A stretch of 32,189 nt of DNA from Penium margaritaceum (lineage: Eukaryota > Streptophyta > Zygnematophyceae > Desmidiales > Peniaceae): contig SZWC01018798.1 in NCBI GenBank assembly GCA_023375785.1, positions 19,309-51,497 of the forward strand. The letters are read 5' to 3'. Numbering within the stretch: the first letter of the stretch is position 1; every line of letters starts with the position of its first letter. The position numbers and the translations under genes are program-made. Positions 9,775 through 20,828 of this stretch are shown here, one piece after another. The notes beneath the pieces are model-generated. The model did no database searches. It was not told where the DNA came from and saw nothing but the letters and a program-made list of their open reading frames with translations.

Positions 9775-10020
9775 AGCCACTACCTGAAGGGTGCCAACCG
9801 GCGGTGCCTTGATTCAGGTGCGGAGGAGCATACCCAAGTTGAGAGCGTACGGTTCATCAAATACACCAAGTCTACCAAATCCATGGTGGTTTCCAATGGC
9901 ATGGTCGAACCCACGACCAGCTAAGGTGATCTGGAAATGGAGGTGGTGGTTGGTGGTAGAAGGGTGTAGTGCGTTATCCAAAATGTGCAACATGTCCCCG
10001 GCCTGGCTGAAATTTTAAGT
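9775..10020 (+). pseudogene. Copia aspartic protease pseudogene
   Basis: The frame that carries the zinc knuckle continues into CLDSGAEEH, the copia protease active-site signature (consensus W-LDSGA-xx-H). The catalytic Asp is at 9811-9813. It runs on through VRFIKYTKSTKSMVVSNG to a stop at about 9924. A frame change near 9910 then gives GDLEMEVVVGGRRV and NVQHVPGLAEILSV, the usual end of the domain (VPGL-xNLLSV). The protein would have cut the Gag-Pol polyprotein. The Trp usually found before LDSG is Cys here. Confidence 0.75.
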
Positions 10021-10239
10021 GTGAGTTGTTTGATGGATCATGGGTATGAGGTGCTCATCCGCAACAGATTTGTAGTGGTGTGGATGGATGCAACGGCGAG
10101 GTTGTACTCAAGGCAAAACATGAGGGAGCCTCCACATTGTTGAGAAAAAGGTCATCCCCTCAGTAGCAGGTGCTACAAACACACAAGCGCACACCGTCAA
10201 CCTCCCCAAAGACAGGGGAGCAGATTTCCAGTTATAGCA

Positions 10240-11145
10240 CCGACAGTTTGGGCAGTCTCTGTCCCCAGTCATGAAGGAGATGGCAAAGCGCGGCATGGTT
10301 TGCAGCCTCAACATCACTGGTGCAGTAGACATAGTAGAGGATTATGCACAGCACAAACAAAACCTTGCATCATGGGAAATGGAAAATGCAAGCTACAGAC
10401 AATGGCGGGCTGAGAAGATGCTTGAGACTGCGCACAGTGACATGTGCGGGCCGATCAAGACATTGTCCATTAGGGTCACGCAACACGTCGTCACCTCCAT
10501 TGAACACTGCACCAGACAACCCTAAGTCTACTTCATGCACTGAAAAAGCAAGGTGTTAGACCGGCTGAAGAGGCACGCTGCACCGGGGGAGAGGCAGGCT
10601 GACTGCAAGGGAAGAGGGCTATGCAACGATAATGACGACGAGTACGTGGGCTGCGGCTGGTGGTTGAAGGAGCAGGGCATTGATTAGTAGCCAACGACTC
10701 TATATGCGCTGCAGTCCAGTGGCGTGGCGGAGCGTGCATATCAGACGATTCTCACCATGGCACGGACAATGCTCGTGGATGCTAAACTACCACAGAGCCC
10801 CTCGGCAGAAGCTGCAAGCACGACGTGCTACATCACCAATCTCACCCCAACAGCATTGGTGAAGGAAAGGGTGGCTTGAAGACACTACTGGAGGCTTGAA
10901 GCTGTCGTAAACCATGCGTGCAACACCTGAAGGCGTTCAGGTGCAAAGCACACAGGTTGGTGCTGGCCGCGCAAAGAGATGAAAGAAAACTGGACCCTCG
11001 AGCTAAGGATGTGCATTTGTTGGGTACGAGAGTACGCTCAAGGCGTATCACCTCTTTGACCAACAGAAGTAGGACGTCATTACCAGTTGCGACATCACAT
11101 TTCATGAGCATCAGAGCTACTATGGCAGCAACAACAACATTGATG
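10240..11145 (+). pseudogene. Copia integrase pseudogene
   Basis: A pre-integrase segment (MAKRGMVCSLNITGAVD) leads into the integrase core: HSDMCGPI with Asp at 10439-10441, NDNDDEY with Asp at 10628-10630, and GVAERAYQTI with Glu at 10730-10732. All three acidic residues of the catalytic triad persist in one frame, although stops lie between them at about 10523, 10544 and 10687. The zinc-binding His/Cys residues normally before HSD are degraded. Past 10880 the frame shifts to KAFRCKAHRLVL and KLDPRAKDVHLLG, then again near 11025 to STLKAYHLFDQQK and CDITFHE, the conserved copia segment between integrase and RT. Integrase would have joined element DNA to the chromosome. Confidence 0.85.
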
Positions 11146-11498
11146 CAGTGCACTCTCCAATGCAGGGGGAGTGGTTCAAACTCCTTGAGCATGAGAAAGA
11201 GCTGGCAGTTGTGGAGGTCGATGATGGGTCTTTAGAGAACAGTGATTCTGGAGTGCACCAGGATAATGCAGCAGGTGCAGGTGCCGCTGGAGCGCAAGAC
11301 GCAGTAGCTGATGCAAGGGAGCCCATGGAGGAGGACAACGTTTCACCATAGCAGCAGTAGGACCAGCCGGCTGAGTCACCAAGGTCACCGCATCCCAATC
11401 AAAGGCGATGGAATGCACTGAGGCGGAACAACGCAAACACAGGCCATTGGGTTGGCATGGCACGGTGCATGATGGCAGCTATAATGGAGTAAAAAAAT

Positions 11499-11597
11499 GT
11501 GCAAGAGGCACTTACACGGCCTCACGAGCAAGACTGGGACAAGGCAATAACTTCTGAACTTGCGTCCCTTGCTGAGAATGACACTTGGGAGCTACCT
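11499..11597 (+). pseudogene. Copia reverse transcriptase, N-terminal stub only
   Basis: The frame reads VQEALTRPHEQDWDKAITSE and then LASLAENDTWELP, the recognisable start of the copia RT domain (RVT_2: EAL-xx-P-x-W-xx-A-xxxE-xxSL-xxN-xTWEL). The match stops abruptly at about 11594-11597, where the sequence becomes a gypsy LTR. The rest of RT and the whole RNase H are absent. The join contains the 10-base microhomology ACCTCAAACT. Confidence 0.8.
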
Positions 11598-11753
11598 CAA
11601 ACTCATGATTCTACATGATTCTTCTGAGTTTGAAAGTCAAATTTTGTTCAAAACAAACTTGAGTTTCATTTTGACATGACGACACAAAATCATTGTGTGC
11701 AAAGCACGTCCAACAGTTTTGTGCTTGCACTTTTGTTTCTCTCGCGCCTCACT

Positions 11754-11803
<50 letters not shown>

Positions 11804-11886
11804 ATCTCTCACTCTATCTCTCTGTGCGTGTGTATGTGTGTGTGTGTGTGTGTCTCTCTCTCTCTCTCTCCTCCCCCCTCTCTATC

Positions 11887-11920
<34 letters not shown>

Positions 11921-11928
11921 AATCTAAC

Positions 11929-11968
<40 letters not shown>

Positions 11969-12279
11969 TCTCTCTCNNNNNNNNNNNNNNNNNNNNNNNN
12001 NNNNNNNNNNNNNNNNNNNNNNNNNNNNNNNNNNNNNNNNNNNNNNNNNNNNNNNNNNNNNNNNNNNNNNNNNNNNNNNNNNNNNNNNNNNNNNNNNNNN
12101 NNNNNNNNNNNNNNNNNNNNNNNNNNNNNNNNNNNNNNNNNNNNNNNNNNNNNNNNNNNNNNNNNNNNNNNNNNNNNNNNNNNNNNNNNNNNNNNNNNNN
12201 NNNNNNNNNNNNNNNNNNNNNNNNNNNNNNNNNNNNNNNNNNNNNNNNNNNNNNNNNNNNNNNNNNNNNNNNNNNNNNN

Positions 12280-12330
<51 letters not shown>

Positions 12331-12651
12331 CCCCCCTCCCCTTTCCTCGCCCATTCAAGGAGGCAAGGAGGAGAGGGCAAGGAAGAGGGCTTGAGGCCAC
12401 AGCCTCGGCCTGCCATGCCTTGCAGCCTCTTGGCCACCAATCAATGGACCAGCGCGATTGGCGACCAGCTGGTAGCAGGCCAATTGCCGGCCTGTCACCT
12501 GACTGGCCGCCGACCATCCAGCCGGTTGGTAGCCAGCTGGCTGGCAGCCAGCAAAGGGCTGGCCGCTGGCTAGCCCTCGCCATGGCAAGGTGGTATCCAA
12601 CCACACCTTGCAACGGCAAGGAGGGAGGGTTGAATTGGCCCTCCCGATACA
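11594..12651 (-). repeat. Gypsy 3' LTR with CT microsatellite, left end deleted
   Basis: It aligns with 17361-17972: the shared AAGTCAAATTTTGT block, then a long CT-rich microsatellite, then GGAGGCAAGGAGGAGAGG-like sequence. A GGCCAGC/CAGCTGG-rich segment follows and then the CTCCC..CA edge. The counterpart of 17153-17360 is missing because of the junction deletion with copia. The sequence gap lies inside the microsatellite. Many open frames cross here and encode only Ser-Leu or Arg-Glu repeats, so they are artefacts. Confidence 0.75.
11757..12329. repeat. Compound CT/GT/TATC microsatellite with a 303-base gap
   Basis: Long CT runs are broken by GTGTGTGT (about 11829-11852) and a TATC array (about 11885-11920). 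Bases 11977-12279 are undetermined (N), so the true array length is unknown. The other LTR has a CT array with a central TA run instead, so the arrays have evolved separately since insertion. Confidence 0.95.
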
Positions 12652-12989
12652 TTAATCCCCACTATTTATGAACCTTCCCGGTCCATGAAGAGCAAGTAGG
12701 AGTGCCATATAGTGAACTATGAACATCGTGAAAACAAGTTACTAATCTTTATCACCATCTAAACATGAACAAGTGCATAACACTTTGACAAAACCTACAT
12801 CTTGTTGGCCGGCATGGCTAGTGGCCTCTCCCCTTTAGGCTGGAGCATCCGCGCGACAACCTTGTTGGGCATCCCCAACCTCCTATAGTTGTTGTCCATG
12901 CATTCCATCTAACGGGAATTTGTTCACTATTGCCACATTCAGGTGGTGTCCCCTACCACGCGTGGATCTATGCAATCTGCCAGCTTGCT

Positions 12990-13535
12990 CCAATACTTGC
13001 TGACCACCCTCGTGGGCAATCAAGGTTTGGGCTCCCATGAGTCATGTTCAGGTCCAGAGTTGGCCCAATGAACAATGTGTTCCTCAACAATCCGCAACCA
13101 GAGTGTACGCTCTCGGTGCTAGGGTAGGCGAAGGACCTTGTATAGGTTGTTGGGAGCAAGGAGTGCCGGTGGTGGCTGAATTGTTTCTTCCGTGTATGGA
13201 GCAAGCACGCTAACATAAAACACATCATGTATCTTCATACTCCGCAGAAGTAGCAATCGGTATGTCATTTGGACAATACATGCAACGATGGTAAACAGCC
13301 GAATACACTTCAGTAGACGTTTTTGTGACCTTGGCGACTTCAGTCAAACTTTCTTAGTGTCAAACAACACCTTGTCACTGATGTCAAACGAGACCTTGCG
13401 GTGAATCTTGATGGCATATTCCTTTTTTCATTGCCAAGCCACTTGAATGTGGCCCTTCACCTCCTGTAACAAAGAATCTATGCGTTGGGCAAAGGCCTGA
13501 TTAGAAGGAACATGTCCTTTTATACCTCCACTATT
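12990..13535 (-). pseudogene. Gypsy integrase C-terminus plus chromodomain
   Basis: The minus frame reads AQRIDSLLQEVKGHIQVAWQ, a stop, then KEYAIKIHRKVSFDISDKVL and FDTKKV. After a further stop it gives RLFTIVACIVQMTYRLLLLR, MKIHDVFYVSVLAPYTEE and IVHWANSGPEHDSWEP. The last string is the chromodomain core (VKW-xx-SGP-xx-DSWEP) and the middle string is the gypsy GPY/F-to-chromodomain linker. Chromodomains steer chromovirus integration toward modified chromatin. Three in-frame stops are visible. The catalytic integrase core that should precede this is absent. Confidence 0.85.
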
Positions 13536-13604
13536 CACCAATGAAGAGGGCACCACTGGATGTTGTTGTTCTTGTTATTGTTCAACATGACGAGTGTGAA
13601 CTGA

Positions 13605-14160
13605 GTGGAATCTCTCACCGAGTTGACTATGTGTCCAATGCGTTCAAGCTCATCTTGTGCAAATTTGCACTTGCTCATGCTCGTAAAGAACTTCCGTTCT
13701 CAAAAGATTGCAAGGAATTTTGGCAAATGTCTAATGTGCTCTTTCATTCATTTAGAGAAAATGAGGATGTTTTCAAGATAAAACAAGACAAACTGGCCAA
13801 GTTTCTTCGTGAACATTTGGTTCATTTCTCCTTGCATTTTTTTTCAACGTTTGTTAGCCCAAAGGAAAAAAAATCCAGAACTGATGATGTCCCATGTGCG
13901 TTCAAAATGTTGTTTTGGAGACATTATCTTCTATGATGCGCATTCGGTGATACACTTGAGACAAAACCAAGGAAGAAAATACATTTGCCCCTTTGAGTTG
14001 GTAGAACAGGTCCTCAATCCTTGGTAAAGGGAATCAATTCTTAACCACCAGCTTGTTCAGAGCCCAGTCGGTCACGCCCATACAAAAACCATCGTCCTTT
14101 TTCTTACCAAAAGGATCAGCGCACTATATGGCAAGCTACTCAGCTGGATCTACCCTTTTA
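13605..14160 (-). pseudogene. Gypsy reverse transcriptase pseudogene, catalytic motif lost
   Basis: The minus strand reads GKKKDDGFCMGVTDWALNKL, then FPLPRIEDLFYQLKGANVFS, YHRMRIIEDNVSKTTF, THMGHHQFWIFFPLG and FVLFYLENILIFSK, followed by KEHIRHLPKF and SKCKFAQDELERIGHIV. These line up in order with the RT fingers and palm of Ty3/gypsy. The YxDD catalytic motif is YLEN (13769-13780), so both catalytic Asp residues are gone. Several stops and a frameshift near 13860 are visible. After GHIVNSVRDS the match ends and RNase H is absent. Confidence 0.85.
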
Positions 14161-14760
14161 CAAAGTAATCATTGCTTTTACATTTGTTCTCTTGCCTTTT
14201 CGCCGGACTAAGGTTATACTTGGGTCTAAACAAAGAAGTTGCCTCTGGTCCTTGCAGAATCGTATGGCCCATCAACCGTTGTCGTGGAAGCCAAGCCATC
14301 ATGTCTTGGAATACATTAGGGAACTCCACCAAGATAGATTCCATCTCTTGTGGTGTGTCTTCCTTCATGCCGTGCTCCAATGTTTTTAGCTGAGCCAAGA
14401 AGTATTGACAACCTTGTCAAAAAAACTATAAACCTGCATAGTAGACAAGCTAGCATGGACTTTATGTCGGCTCGGTGACAATACCATACTTGGAATCAAC
14501 GTAAAGCAAAGATATCCCTTTCAAAGGATCTAACGCTTTGATTAAAAACACATGAGAGCCTTCTTTTTTGGGGACTTAGGATCACATAGCACCACTTTGA
14601 ATGGGTCAAGATGGTTGAGTACCTTTAACGTGACAGTCCATGTATATCCTTGAATGCAAGTTTTCACTTTTCTAATACTAATCATGGGTGCCGAATGGTT
14701 ATCACCGACAAGTGTGCCATTAAATGGTTTGAAATTCACACCCACTTATGGAAAAGGTGA
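14150..14760 (-). pseudogene. Gypsy protease C-terminal part and protease-RT linker
   Basis: An 82-codon minus frame (14398-14150) reads MESILVEFPNVFQDMMAWLP, HTILQGPEATSLFRPKYNLS and PAKRQENK. This is the conserved gypsy stretch (F-xDVF-xx-LP...RP-YRLSP) that precedes RT. Above it, 14745-14470 gives MISIRKVKTCIQGYTWTV, HLDPFKVVLCDP and LLYVDSKYGIVTEP, resembling the protease C-terminal half (VVLG-xxWL type). The protease active-site triplet was not found. A stop and frame changes interrupt the region. Confidence 0.7.
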
Positions 14761-15344
14761 AGGCTAGCAAAGGAGTCACCCCTCCAGTGCCAGCAACTAT
14801 GTTCTCATGAGCACCAGTTAGGTGTCCTCTGAGCTGCATCGTCAAGTTGCCTCCACCCTTCCAAGTGAAGAAGCTGGATGACGGCAAGTTGAGTTTGTGG
14901 TAAACATAGATTTGGTATGGCGGACACAGTAACTCTCCTGATTTACCTCCTCAAATCGACATCTTGTGGTCAAATATGAATTCCGTTAGCACCTTTGACT
15001 ATTGAAATTTGATTGGTAAAAATTGTCGACTTAAAGTACCGTGAACGTGATTGACCTCGTTGCCTTAAGGGTATTTGCTTAAATTACTGTGGCATACAAC
15101 TCTCAAACAACATTAGTTTTAGAAACCACTAAACATGTTTGATCATGCATCTCATCAGGAGATGCAAGGCTTAGTGGACAATGTCGGTCAGCAATTGTAC
15201 AATGGGGTTCAACAAGAGGGGAGAAAACAACAATGAAAGTTGAACTCGTGAAAAAATCAAATTGTTTTACATCATCGTCTGAAAACATGAAGACAAACTT
15301 GTGATCCACTCTCATTCCTGAATGGTCCCCAATAGCATTATTCA

Positions 15345-16300
15345 CGTGTGGGGAAGACCCGCAACATATCCTTTTTGTTTTTCATGGCCGTGTCCATTGC
15401 CGCAGCCGTGGTCATGTCCGCGGTCCTGTCCGCGGCCTCCTCATACGCCATCTCCACAAGGTGTTACAGCTACGGCCAATGTCGCAGCCTCTTGTCCACC
15501 AATAGCAGCTTCGGGACACTGAGCCCTAAAGTCATCAAGTTATGCACACTTTACAGAAGGCTATGTTGCGATGCTCATGTGCCGCCTACAGCTTGTCATT
15601 TCTACGGCCCCGGTTGTGGTTGGGGGCCTTCTGCCCACCAGTCTTCTTTGCTCAAAGGTTTGGAAGCTGATTTCCATTGACCTCGTCCCACTGCCCGGCC
15701 CTTCCTCTAGCCCCTATAGCATCCATGTGCATGTCGCGGCGTTGCTCTGCACACGCATTTGGTCGTGCATCTGAGTAGTGCTTCAGGTTCACTGAATACA
15801 CTTCACTCACGTAACCACAAAACATCCTCTAGCTTGTCCAAACATGGCCCATTGCCACTGTGGTATATTTTTCCTTTTGGTTCTCATTAGCAAGACCATC
15901 ACGCAAGTACTCTAGTAGAAAATACTCTAGGTACTTGAAGGTCTGGATCCCATCACCCTCGATGAGGCTTTCATTTCCCTCCACGAGTGTAATGATCTCA
16001 CTCAAGTAGGCCTTGAGCGACCTATCTAGCTGCCTGTAGTCCTTGATCTCATGGAAGTCACATTGCATCGACGTGCCTATTAAGTGCATTTTTGGCTTTT
16101 GCACGCTTCTAGGTATCACCAATTTTTGCACGGATTGCCTTTAGAAGTATGTTTGCTGTTGCTTTGGTGACCGTGCTCGCTGCGGCGGCTCCCAAAATTT
16201 TGAGTCTGCCGAGGGCGTGTGGTGAGGCCGTCACCACCTTGCCATTGTTGATCTTGGGCAGTCCGGCACTTGCCATTCCGTCGTGTGTGTCACTAGGACG
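15345..16300 (-). pseudogene. gag: Gypsy gag region, probable
   Basis: A 100-codon frame (16131-15829) reads helical, charged sequence (KDYRQLDRSLKAYLSEIITL and KYLEYFLLEYLRDGLANENQ), plausible for a capsid domain. Downstream (15770-15350) FCKVC is followed, after a damaged stretch, by FRAQCPEAAIGGQEAATL and a Gly/Arg/His-rich tail (GGRGQDRGHDHGCGNGHGHE), which looks like a decayed zinc knuckle and RNA-binding tail. Its place before protease and after the primer-binding site supports gag. Sequence alone would be weak evidence. Confidence 0.5.
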
Positions 16301-17138
16301 TGAAGACCTTTGTGAGGGTCATCCCACAACTTTGGGGAGGTATTGCCTCCCAAAGTGTCCTTGCTCTCACGATTGGTGAGGCAATTATAAATTTATTTCT
16401 ATTCGCACGTCCACCACAACTGGCACAACTACATGGTAATGAAATGATTTCTTCTATGCCGCCATGTCTGGCACAAATGTGGGTTCAAGCTAACACCCTA
16501 AGCTAAGTTCCATGGAGGTATGCAAGTTATAAAACCTAAGAACACAAGAGAAGGAAGAAGTAAAAGGGAATACAAAAAACTTGAGTACTGCTTAACGGGT
16601 GAGGAGGAGGAAAGGGAGGACCACCCTAATCTAGATTTTCTACCCTCACACAATCCTCCATCCTTTTACCTCCTCTTGAGGCATCTTGACGCATATTGCG
16701 CCTCCTTAGAGGCGTCTCCCTTGTGCCCCACGGCAATGGACAGGCTTCTAAAAATTATCAAGGTGTTGCAAACCTTCCTTTTCTTATGCTCTCATGTCAT
16801 AAGAGTCCCTAATCTTGGAAAAGGGTTTTGCTCAATTTTTGGTCAAAAGAGGAAAGAGGGAACCTTGTAAATTGAGGGGAAGATGATGATTTTGGGGATT
16901 TACATTCTCCACCCGTTCCAACACAAATCCACCGAACTCCCTGAGGAGGAGGAGAAGATTACAGTATGTGGAACAATAAAAAGGAGCCCATTAGAACCTC
17001 TCTAAGATAACTTGCGATTCTTAAGTTTGAAGGTTGTACCTCCGTGTCGCCCTTCTACTACTACTGCAGTTGTCGGTGTTTTTTTACATCTATTGTAGCC
17101 GTTGGAACCATCGTGGAGTTGGTCACGAGGGTCGTCTG

Positions 17139-17152
17139 GCTCTAGAAACCAT
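17139..17152 (-). other. Decayed gypsy primer-binding site
   Basis: On the minus strand ATGGTTTCTAGAGCCAGAC follows the LTR end ATTACA. It resembles the initiator-Met pattern TGGTATCAGAGCCAG with changes in the middle. The same layout (LTR end, then TTGGCATCAGAGTCAGGG) is cleaner in the LTR-C element at 23562-23580. Confidence 0.45.
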
Positions 17153-17517
17153 TGTAATGAGTCGAGTCTCTAGCTCTTGCATGGGACTCATCGTCTGAAC
17201 AACTTAGAGAGCTTGTTGGAGGAGTTTTCCCTCCACATAACTCTTTGGGGCAATTGTCATCAATGACCCATGCAGGGAGACTCAAATCTTTTAAGTCTCC
17301 AGGAGCCCATCTCTGTTTTACCTCACCTCCTTGTTCTAGTTCCCAAACAAGGGAGGTATTACCTCAAACTTGTGAGTTTGCACGACTTTTTTGTGTTTGG
17401 AAGTCAAATTTTGTACTAAAAGAACTCAAGTTTTGATTTTTACCAAACGGCATGAAATCGTTTCGTACGAGGTACGTACAAGAATTTTGTGTCGGCACTT
17501 TCATTTTCATCTTGCGC

Positions 17518-17597
<80 letters not shown>

Positions 17598-17641
17598 CTC
17601 TCTCTCTCCCCCTCTCTCTATCTCTCTCTATATATCTCTCT

Positions 17642-17688
<47 letters not shown>

Positions 17689-17972
17689 CCCCCCCTCTAT
17701 CTTTATCCCTCCTCCTGCTCATTTGAGGAGACAAGGAGGAGAGGAATAGGACAAGGGTTTGAGGCCACAGGTCTTGGCCCTTGAGGCCTTTGGACCACTT
17801 GGCAACTGATTGAGCGACCAGCTCAATTGGCGGCCGGCCGGTCTCTTGTCCAGCCACCGGCAGTCTAGCCGGCCTGCAGCCAGCTGGCCAGCGGCCAACC
17901 CTCACCATGGCAGCGGATAGTGTCCAACCACCCCCCGCGACTGTGAGGGAGGGCCAAACTGGTCCTCCCACA
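17153..17972 (-). repeat. Gypsy 5' LTR with CT/TA microsatellite
   Basis: On the plus strand it begins TGTAATGAG and ends CTCCCACA, so TG...CA ends are present. The counterpart edge in the 3' LTR is CTCCCGATACA at 12651. A CT array with a central TA run lies at about 17521-17690. The sequence beyond 17972 switches at once to repeat X, so this edge is sharp. Frames such as 17907-18188 cross the edge and are not genes. Confidence 0.7.
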
Positions 17973-18400
17973 ATAGGAGTTCTCCTGCACCAGGGTGAGC
18001 TTCCCCTCATGTTTGAGGGTCAGAAAGGCCGATTCGACTCGACACCGTCGACGCGCCTCATGTCACCTTCGTTTGTGGGCATGGTGGACAACTCCACTAT
18101 GGGTTACTTCAATGGCCATAGCAGGGGTTTTCCTGTCGTGTTTTATTCGTGCTTGGATGCGTTGGAAATCTTATATTACAGGCTATAAGAATATGATACA
18201 ATCTTACAAGCTTACCATTAATGGTCTTCAACCTTTCTCGGTTTTCGCAACCTGCATTCTGCCAGAAGTTTGCTAATTTTGTGTGTGGCGACCCAAATCA
18301 CACACCTCTCTTGGAAGTTTCCTTTTCCTAAGTAGCCGTGGACACTTGATGGATCAGATCACACTAGGAAATCATTTGTGACATCACCCTCATAGAACAT
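17973..18400 (+). repeat. Repeat X, copy 2 (probable copia 3' LTR remnant)
   Basis: It is homologous to 8507-8920 over its whole length with few indels. Both copies can be read as a 44-codon frame ending RL-stop (8584-8718 and 18054-18188). Differences by codon position are 12, 9 and 9 for positions one to three, so there is no sign of protein-level constraint. It starts directly at the gypsy 5' LTR edge. Confidence 0.55.
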
Positions 18401-20828
18401 ATTTAAAAGTCAACAGCCCACGGATGCCATGGCAGTGACATCCACAACTTTATTCTACTTGCATTTGGCAATGTACATCAATGAAACCTTCCTCATAATA
18501 AAGGGAGATCAAATGCTTCCTCGTGTCCTTTCTGGTCAACAAAGTGTGGTTCACCTTAACCAAAATCCCCCTTGTCTATTTCGTAAAGGTGTTTCTAGAA
18601 AGGGTACCACACAAGGATGAATTATGAACCGTTTTGGAATTGGGGTCAATTGTGTAGCAAGCTAGAAAAATCAAGTAAGGCCACAGCAGTGCTGTTCTTT
18701 CCACTTTTCACCTAACCTTGGTGGCTTCACATGAAATCAATCAAACAAGCATATGAAGGCTCTGTGCAAGCAGTTGTTGACTTTGGCGAGGTCCACGAGA
18801 ACTTGTGCACAGTTGGTGGTAGTGGAGTAAGGCAAGCCAGTGCACAAGCGAACATTGAGCCTCACCCTGTAGGCATACTTTTCCCCGCAATTTGAAACGA
18901 TATTCAACATATTTTCCAACCATTTTGGAACCAGGCACAAGGATAATTTCACCACACTCATGTTGGTCTTGTTATTGATAGTACAAATCTAGGAGGTAAT
19001 ATGGTAGCTGAAGAGATATTGTCCATAATCTCTGTCGAAGTTTGTTTCCATTCCAAAAGAACCAGTTGTGGGCCTTACTTGTACTTCCATGTGGCACAAA
19101 CAGTGCCACACAATACCTTCAGCATACTTAATATCCATGCACATGAATGTGTAAAAGCAATGGGCACATCACATGTGTGTTTTGTGATCGTCATGTCAAC
19201 TCGTGAGAATCATTGAATGTTTTTCCTCAAAGTCCTTGACAATTGTTTTCATAGCAACAGGCAAGCATGCCACAATATATATTTTTGGTTACTCTCAACA
19301 TTTAATTTCATCTGTTGTGTGGACAATTGGACTATGAAGATGTGGGGTGCAAACATATGGTTAGTGTAAAGCTATTGATTTGCAGGTTGTTCCGACAGTC
19401 ATAAGCTTCTCTTGTGACCCCTGGACCGTGTCATGATCCTAGTTATGTCATAGTTGATTCATGTACAATTGTAGCATTGTCCCAGATATTATCATAGGGA
19501 TCAAACAATAGAAAATAGCATCACGTGTTTTTTTTTTACTGAAATTGAATATTCAAAGTACAGTGGAGGAGCTCGTGTTACTGACATCAGTTTAAGCAAT
19601 ACATTGTTTTGATGTCTACGACATGTTCACTTATCGAGTGATAAACAAAATGAGTGTGTCACCCTCATGATTCTCTTTTGATTAGCTTTCAGTTGTTGAT
19701 CAAATGGTATGCTAAAGAGTTTCATGAGTCATTCTTTACCAACTCACTATGTAACCTCGAATTGTGGAGGACACGTCTTTGAGTACTTGCTTGTCATTGA
19801 GACATTCCCAGTCTTCTTTGGAGTTTGTCCTTTGTGGGATCATATCGAATTTCTTGTGTTTTGAACACGGTTTTCAATGAAACTCATGTATCTTTCTGTT
19901 GTTGGTACAAGTCGTATACCATGACTTGTATCCATCGCTCATGAGTGATAAGTCACGTGCCTCTAAGACCGTACCATGTACAAGTATCATGATGTCATCT
20001 CTCTAAGATTAGTATCTGGGTGCTTGCACAGAATATTTATGTCATTGATGGTACATAGCATGGCTTGTTTAACATGGCTCGTTCATGCCCTTTGTCTTCA
20101 AACAATCATGTTTCTCTGAGTGTAGTAGTGCCATGGCAATTGACATGCCACTCTTATAACAAAATCCATACATCCACAAAAACAACTTTTTTTGTCTTAT
20201 GGTGCCACCATCTTGATGTCGAATGTTCACAAATGTCACAATATTTCCCGATGTCACAACAGTTGTTCAACCCTCGGTCCTTCCATCTTCTTTACCAATT
20301 TGATGCTATGATTCATGCACTAACAATCAGAGGACCGATTCCGAGAGGATGACGTGCACGTGGCTGAGGTACAATGGTATGGGTGGCACACATCCATAGG
20401 TGTAAGTTACACATGGATCACATTTTCCTTAACCATGGTTCTTAGCATCATAAACACCAGAGGAAAATGTGTTTCTTCCATGAAGTCTGTGTGGTCCACG
20501 TAGCTGACATGGATCGTGTCGTCTCAAACCAGGCATGTCGTGTCATAATTACCAAATGTGTTGTCATGCCATGGGTCAAACATGACAGGTTCTTGTTTAA
20601 TCCCTCATGCAAGGTGTGCATGTTGCAAACACTAGTGTGTGGCCGGCTTGAAATCTCCTCACATATCGTTCATGGGTATGGTGGAATATGTCCACCGTAA
20701 TGATCCAAGTTTAAGGAATACACCTTCTCAACGATTCATGCCCACTAGTTCAAGATTGTCACATTTATCTTCATAAGCATTTCCTCTCAGCATATTGCTA
20801 TTGGCAAATTCCCCAAATGATGACACGT
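18401..20828. other. Unrecognised AT-rich sequence
   Basis: No family motif, structural RNA or repeat unit could be seen on either strand. Frames are short (under 100 codons) and none shows a familiar signature. The stretch may be heavily decayed repeat DNA or an intron of a gene outside the window. Confidence 0.4.

Larger units (their letters stand above)
11594..17972 (-). mobile_element. Ty3/gypsy chromovirus-like element, internally deleted
   Basis: The minus strand carries, in order, 5' LTR (17153-17972), decayed primer-binding site, gag region, protease/linker, RT, integrase C-terminus with chromodomain, and a truncated 3' LTR (11594-12651). This is the Ty3/gypsy domain order. RNase H and the integrase catalytic core are missing through a deletion near 13500-13600. 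A purine-rich AGTGGGGATTAA lies directly before the 3' LTR and may be the polypurine tract. Every coding segment has stops or frameshifts. Confidence 0.75.
8507..18400 (+). mobile_element. Copia element interrupted by a nested gypsy element
   Basis: Order on the plus strand: repeat X copy 1, copia gag, protease, integrase, RT start, then a minus-strand gypsy element (11594-17972), then repeat X copy 2 starting exactly at the gypsy 5' LTR edge. The simplest history is insertion of gypsy into the copia 3' LTR. One deletion then removed the copia RT-RNase H, the left part of the 3' LTR and about 200 bases of the gypsy 3' LTR. The matching X copies and the truncated gypsy LTR are seen directly; the history is inference. 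Confidence 0.6.

Noticed and set aside
11676..12654. Long open frames on both strands through the CT array
   Set aside because: They encode Ser-Leu or Arg-Glu repeats and cross a run of undetermined bases, so they are microsatellite artefacts.
13541..13936. A 131-codon plus frame
   Set aside because: It is the antisense shadow of the gypsy RT, whose motifs (YLEN, SKCKFAQDE) are clear on the minus strand.
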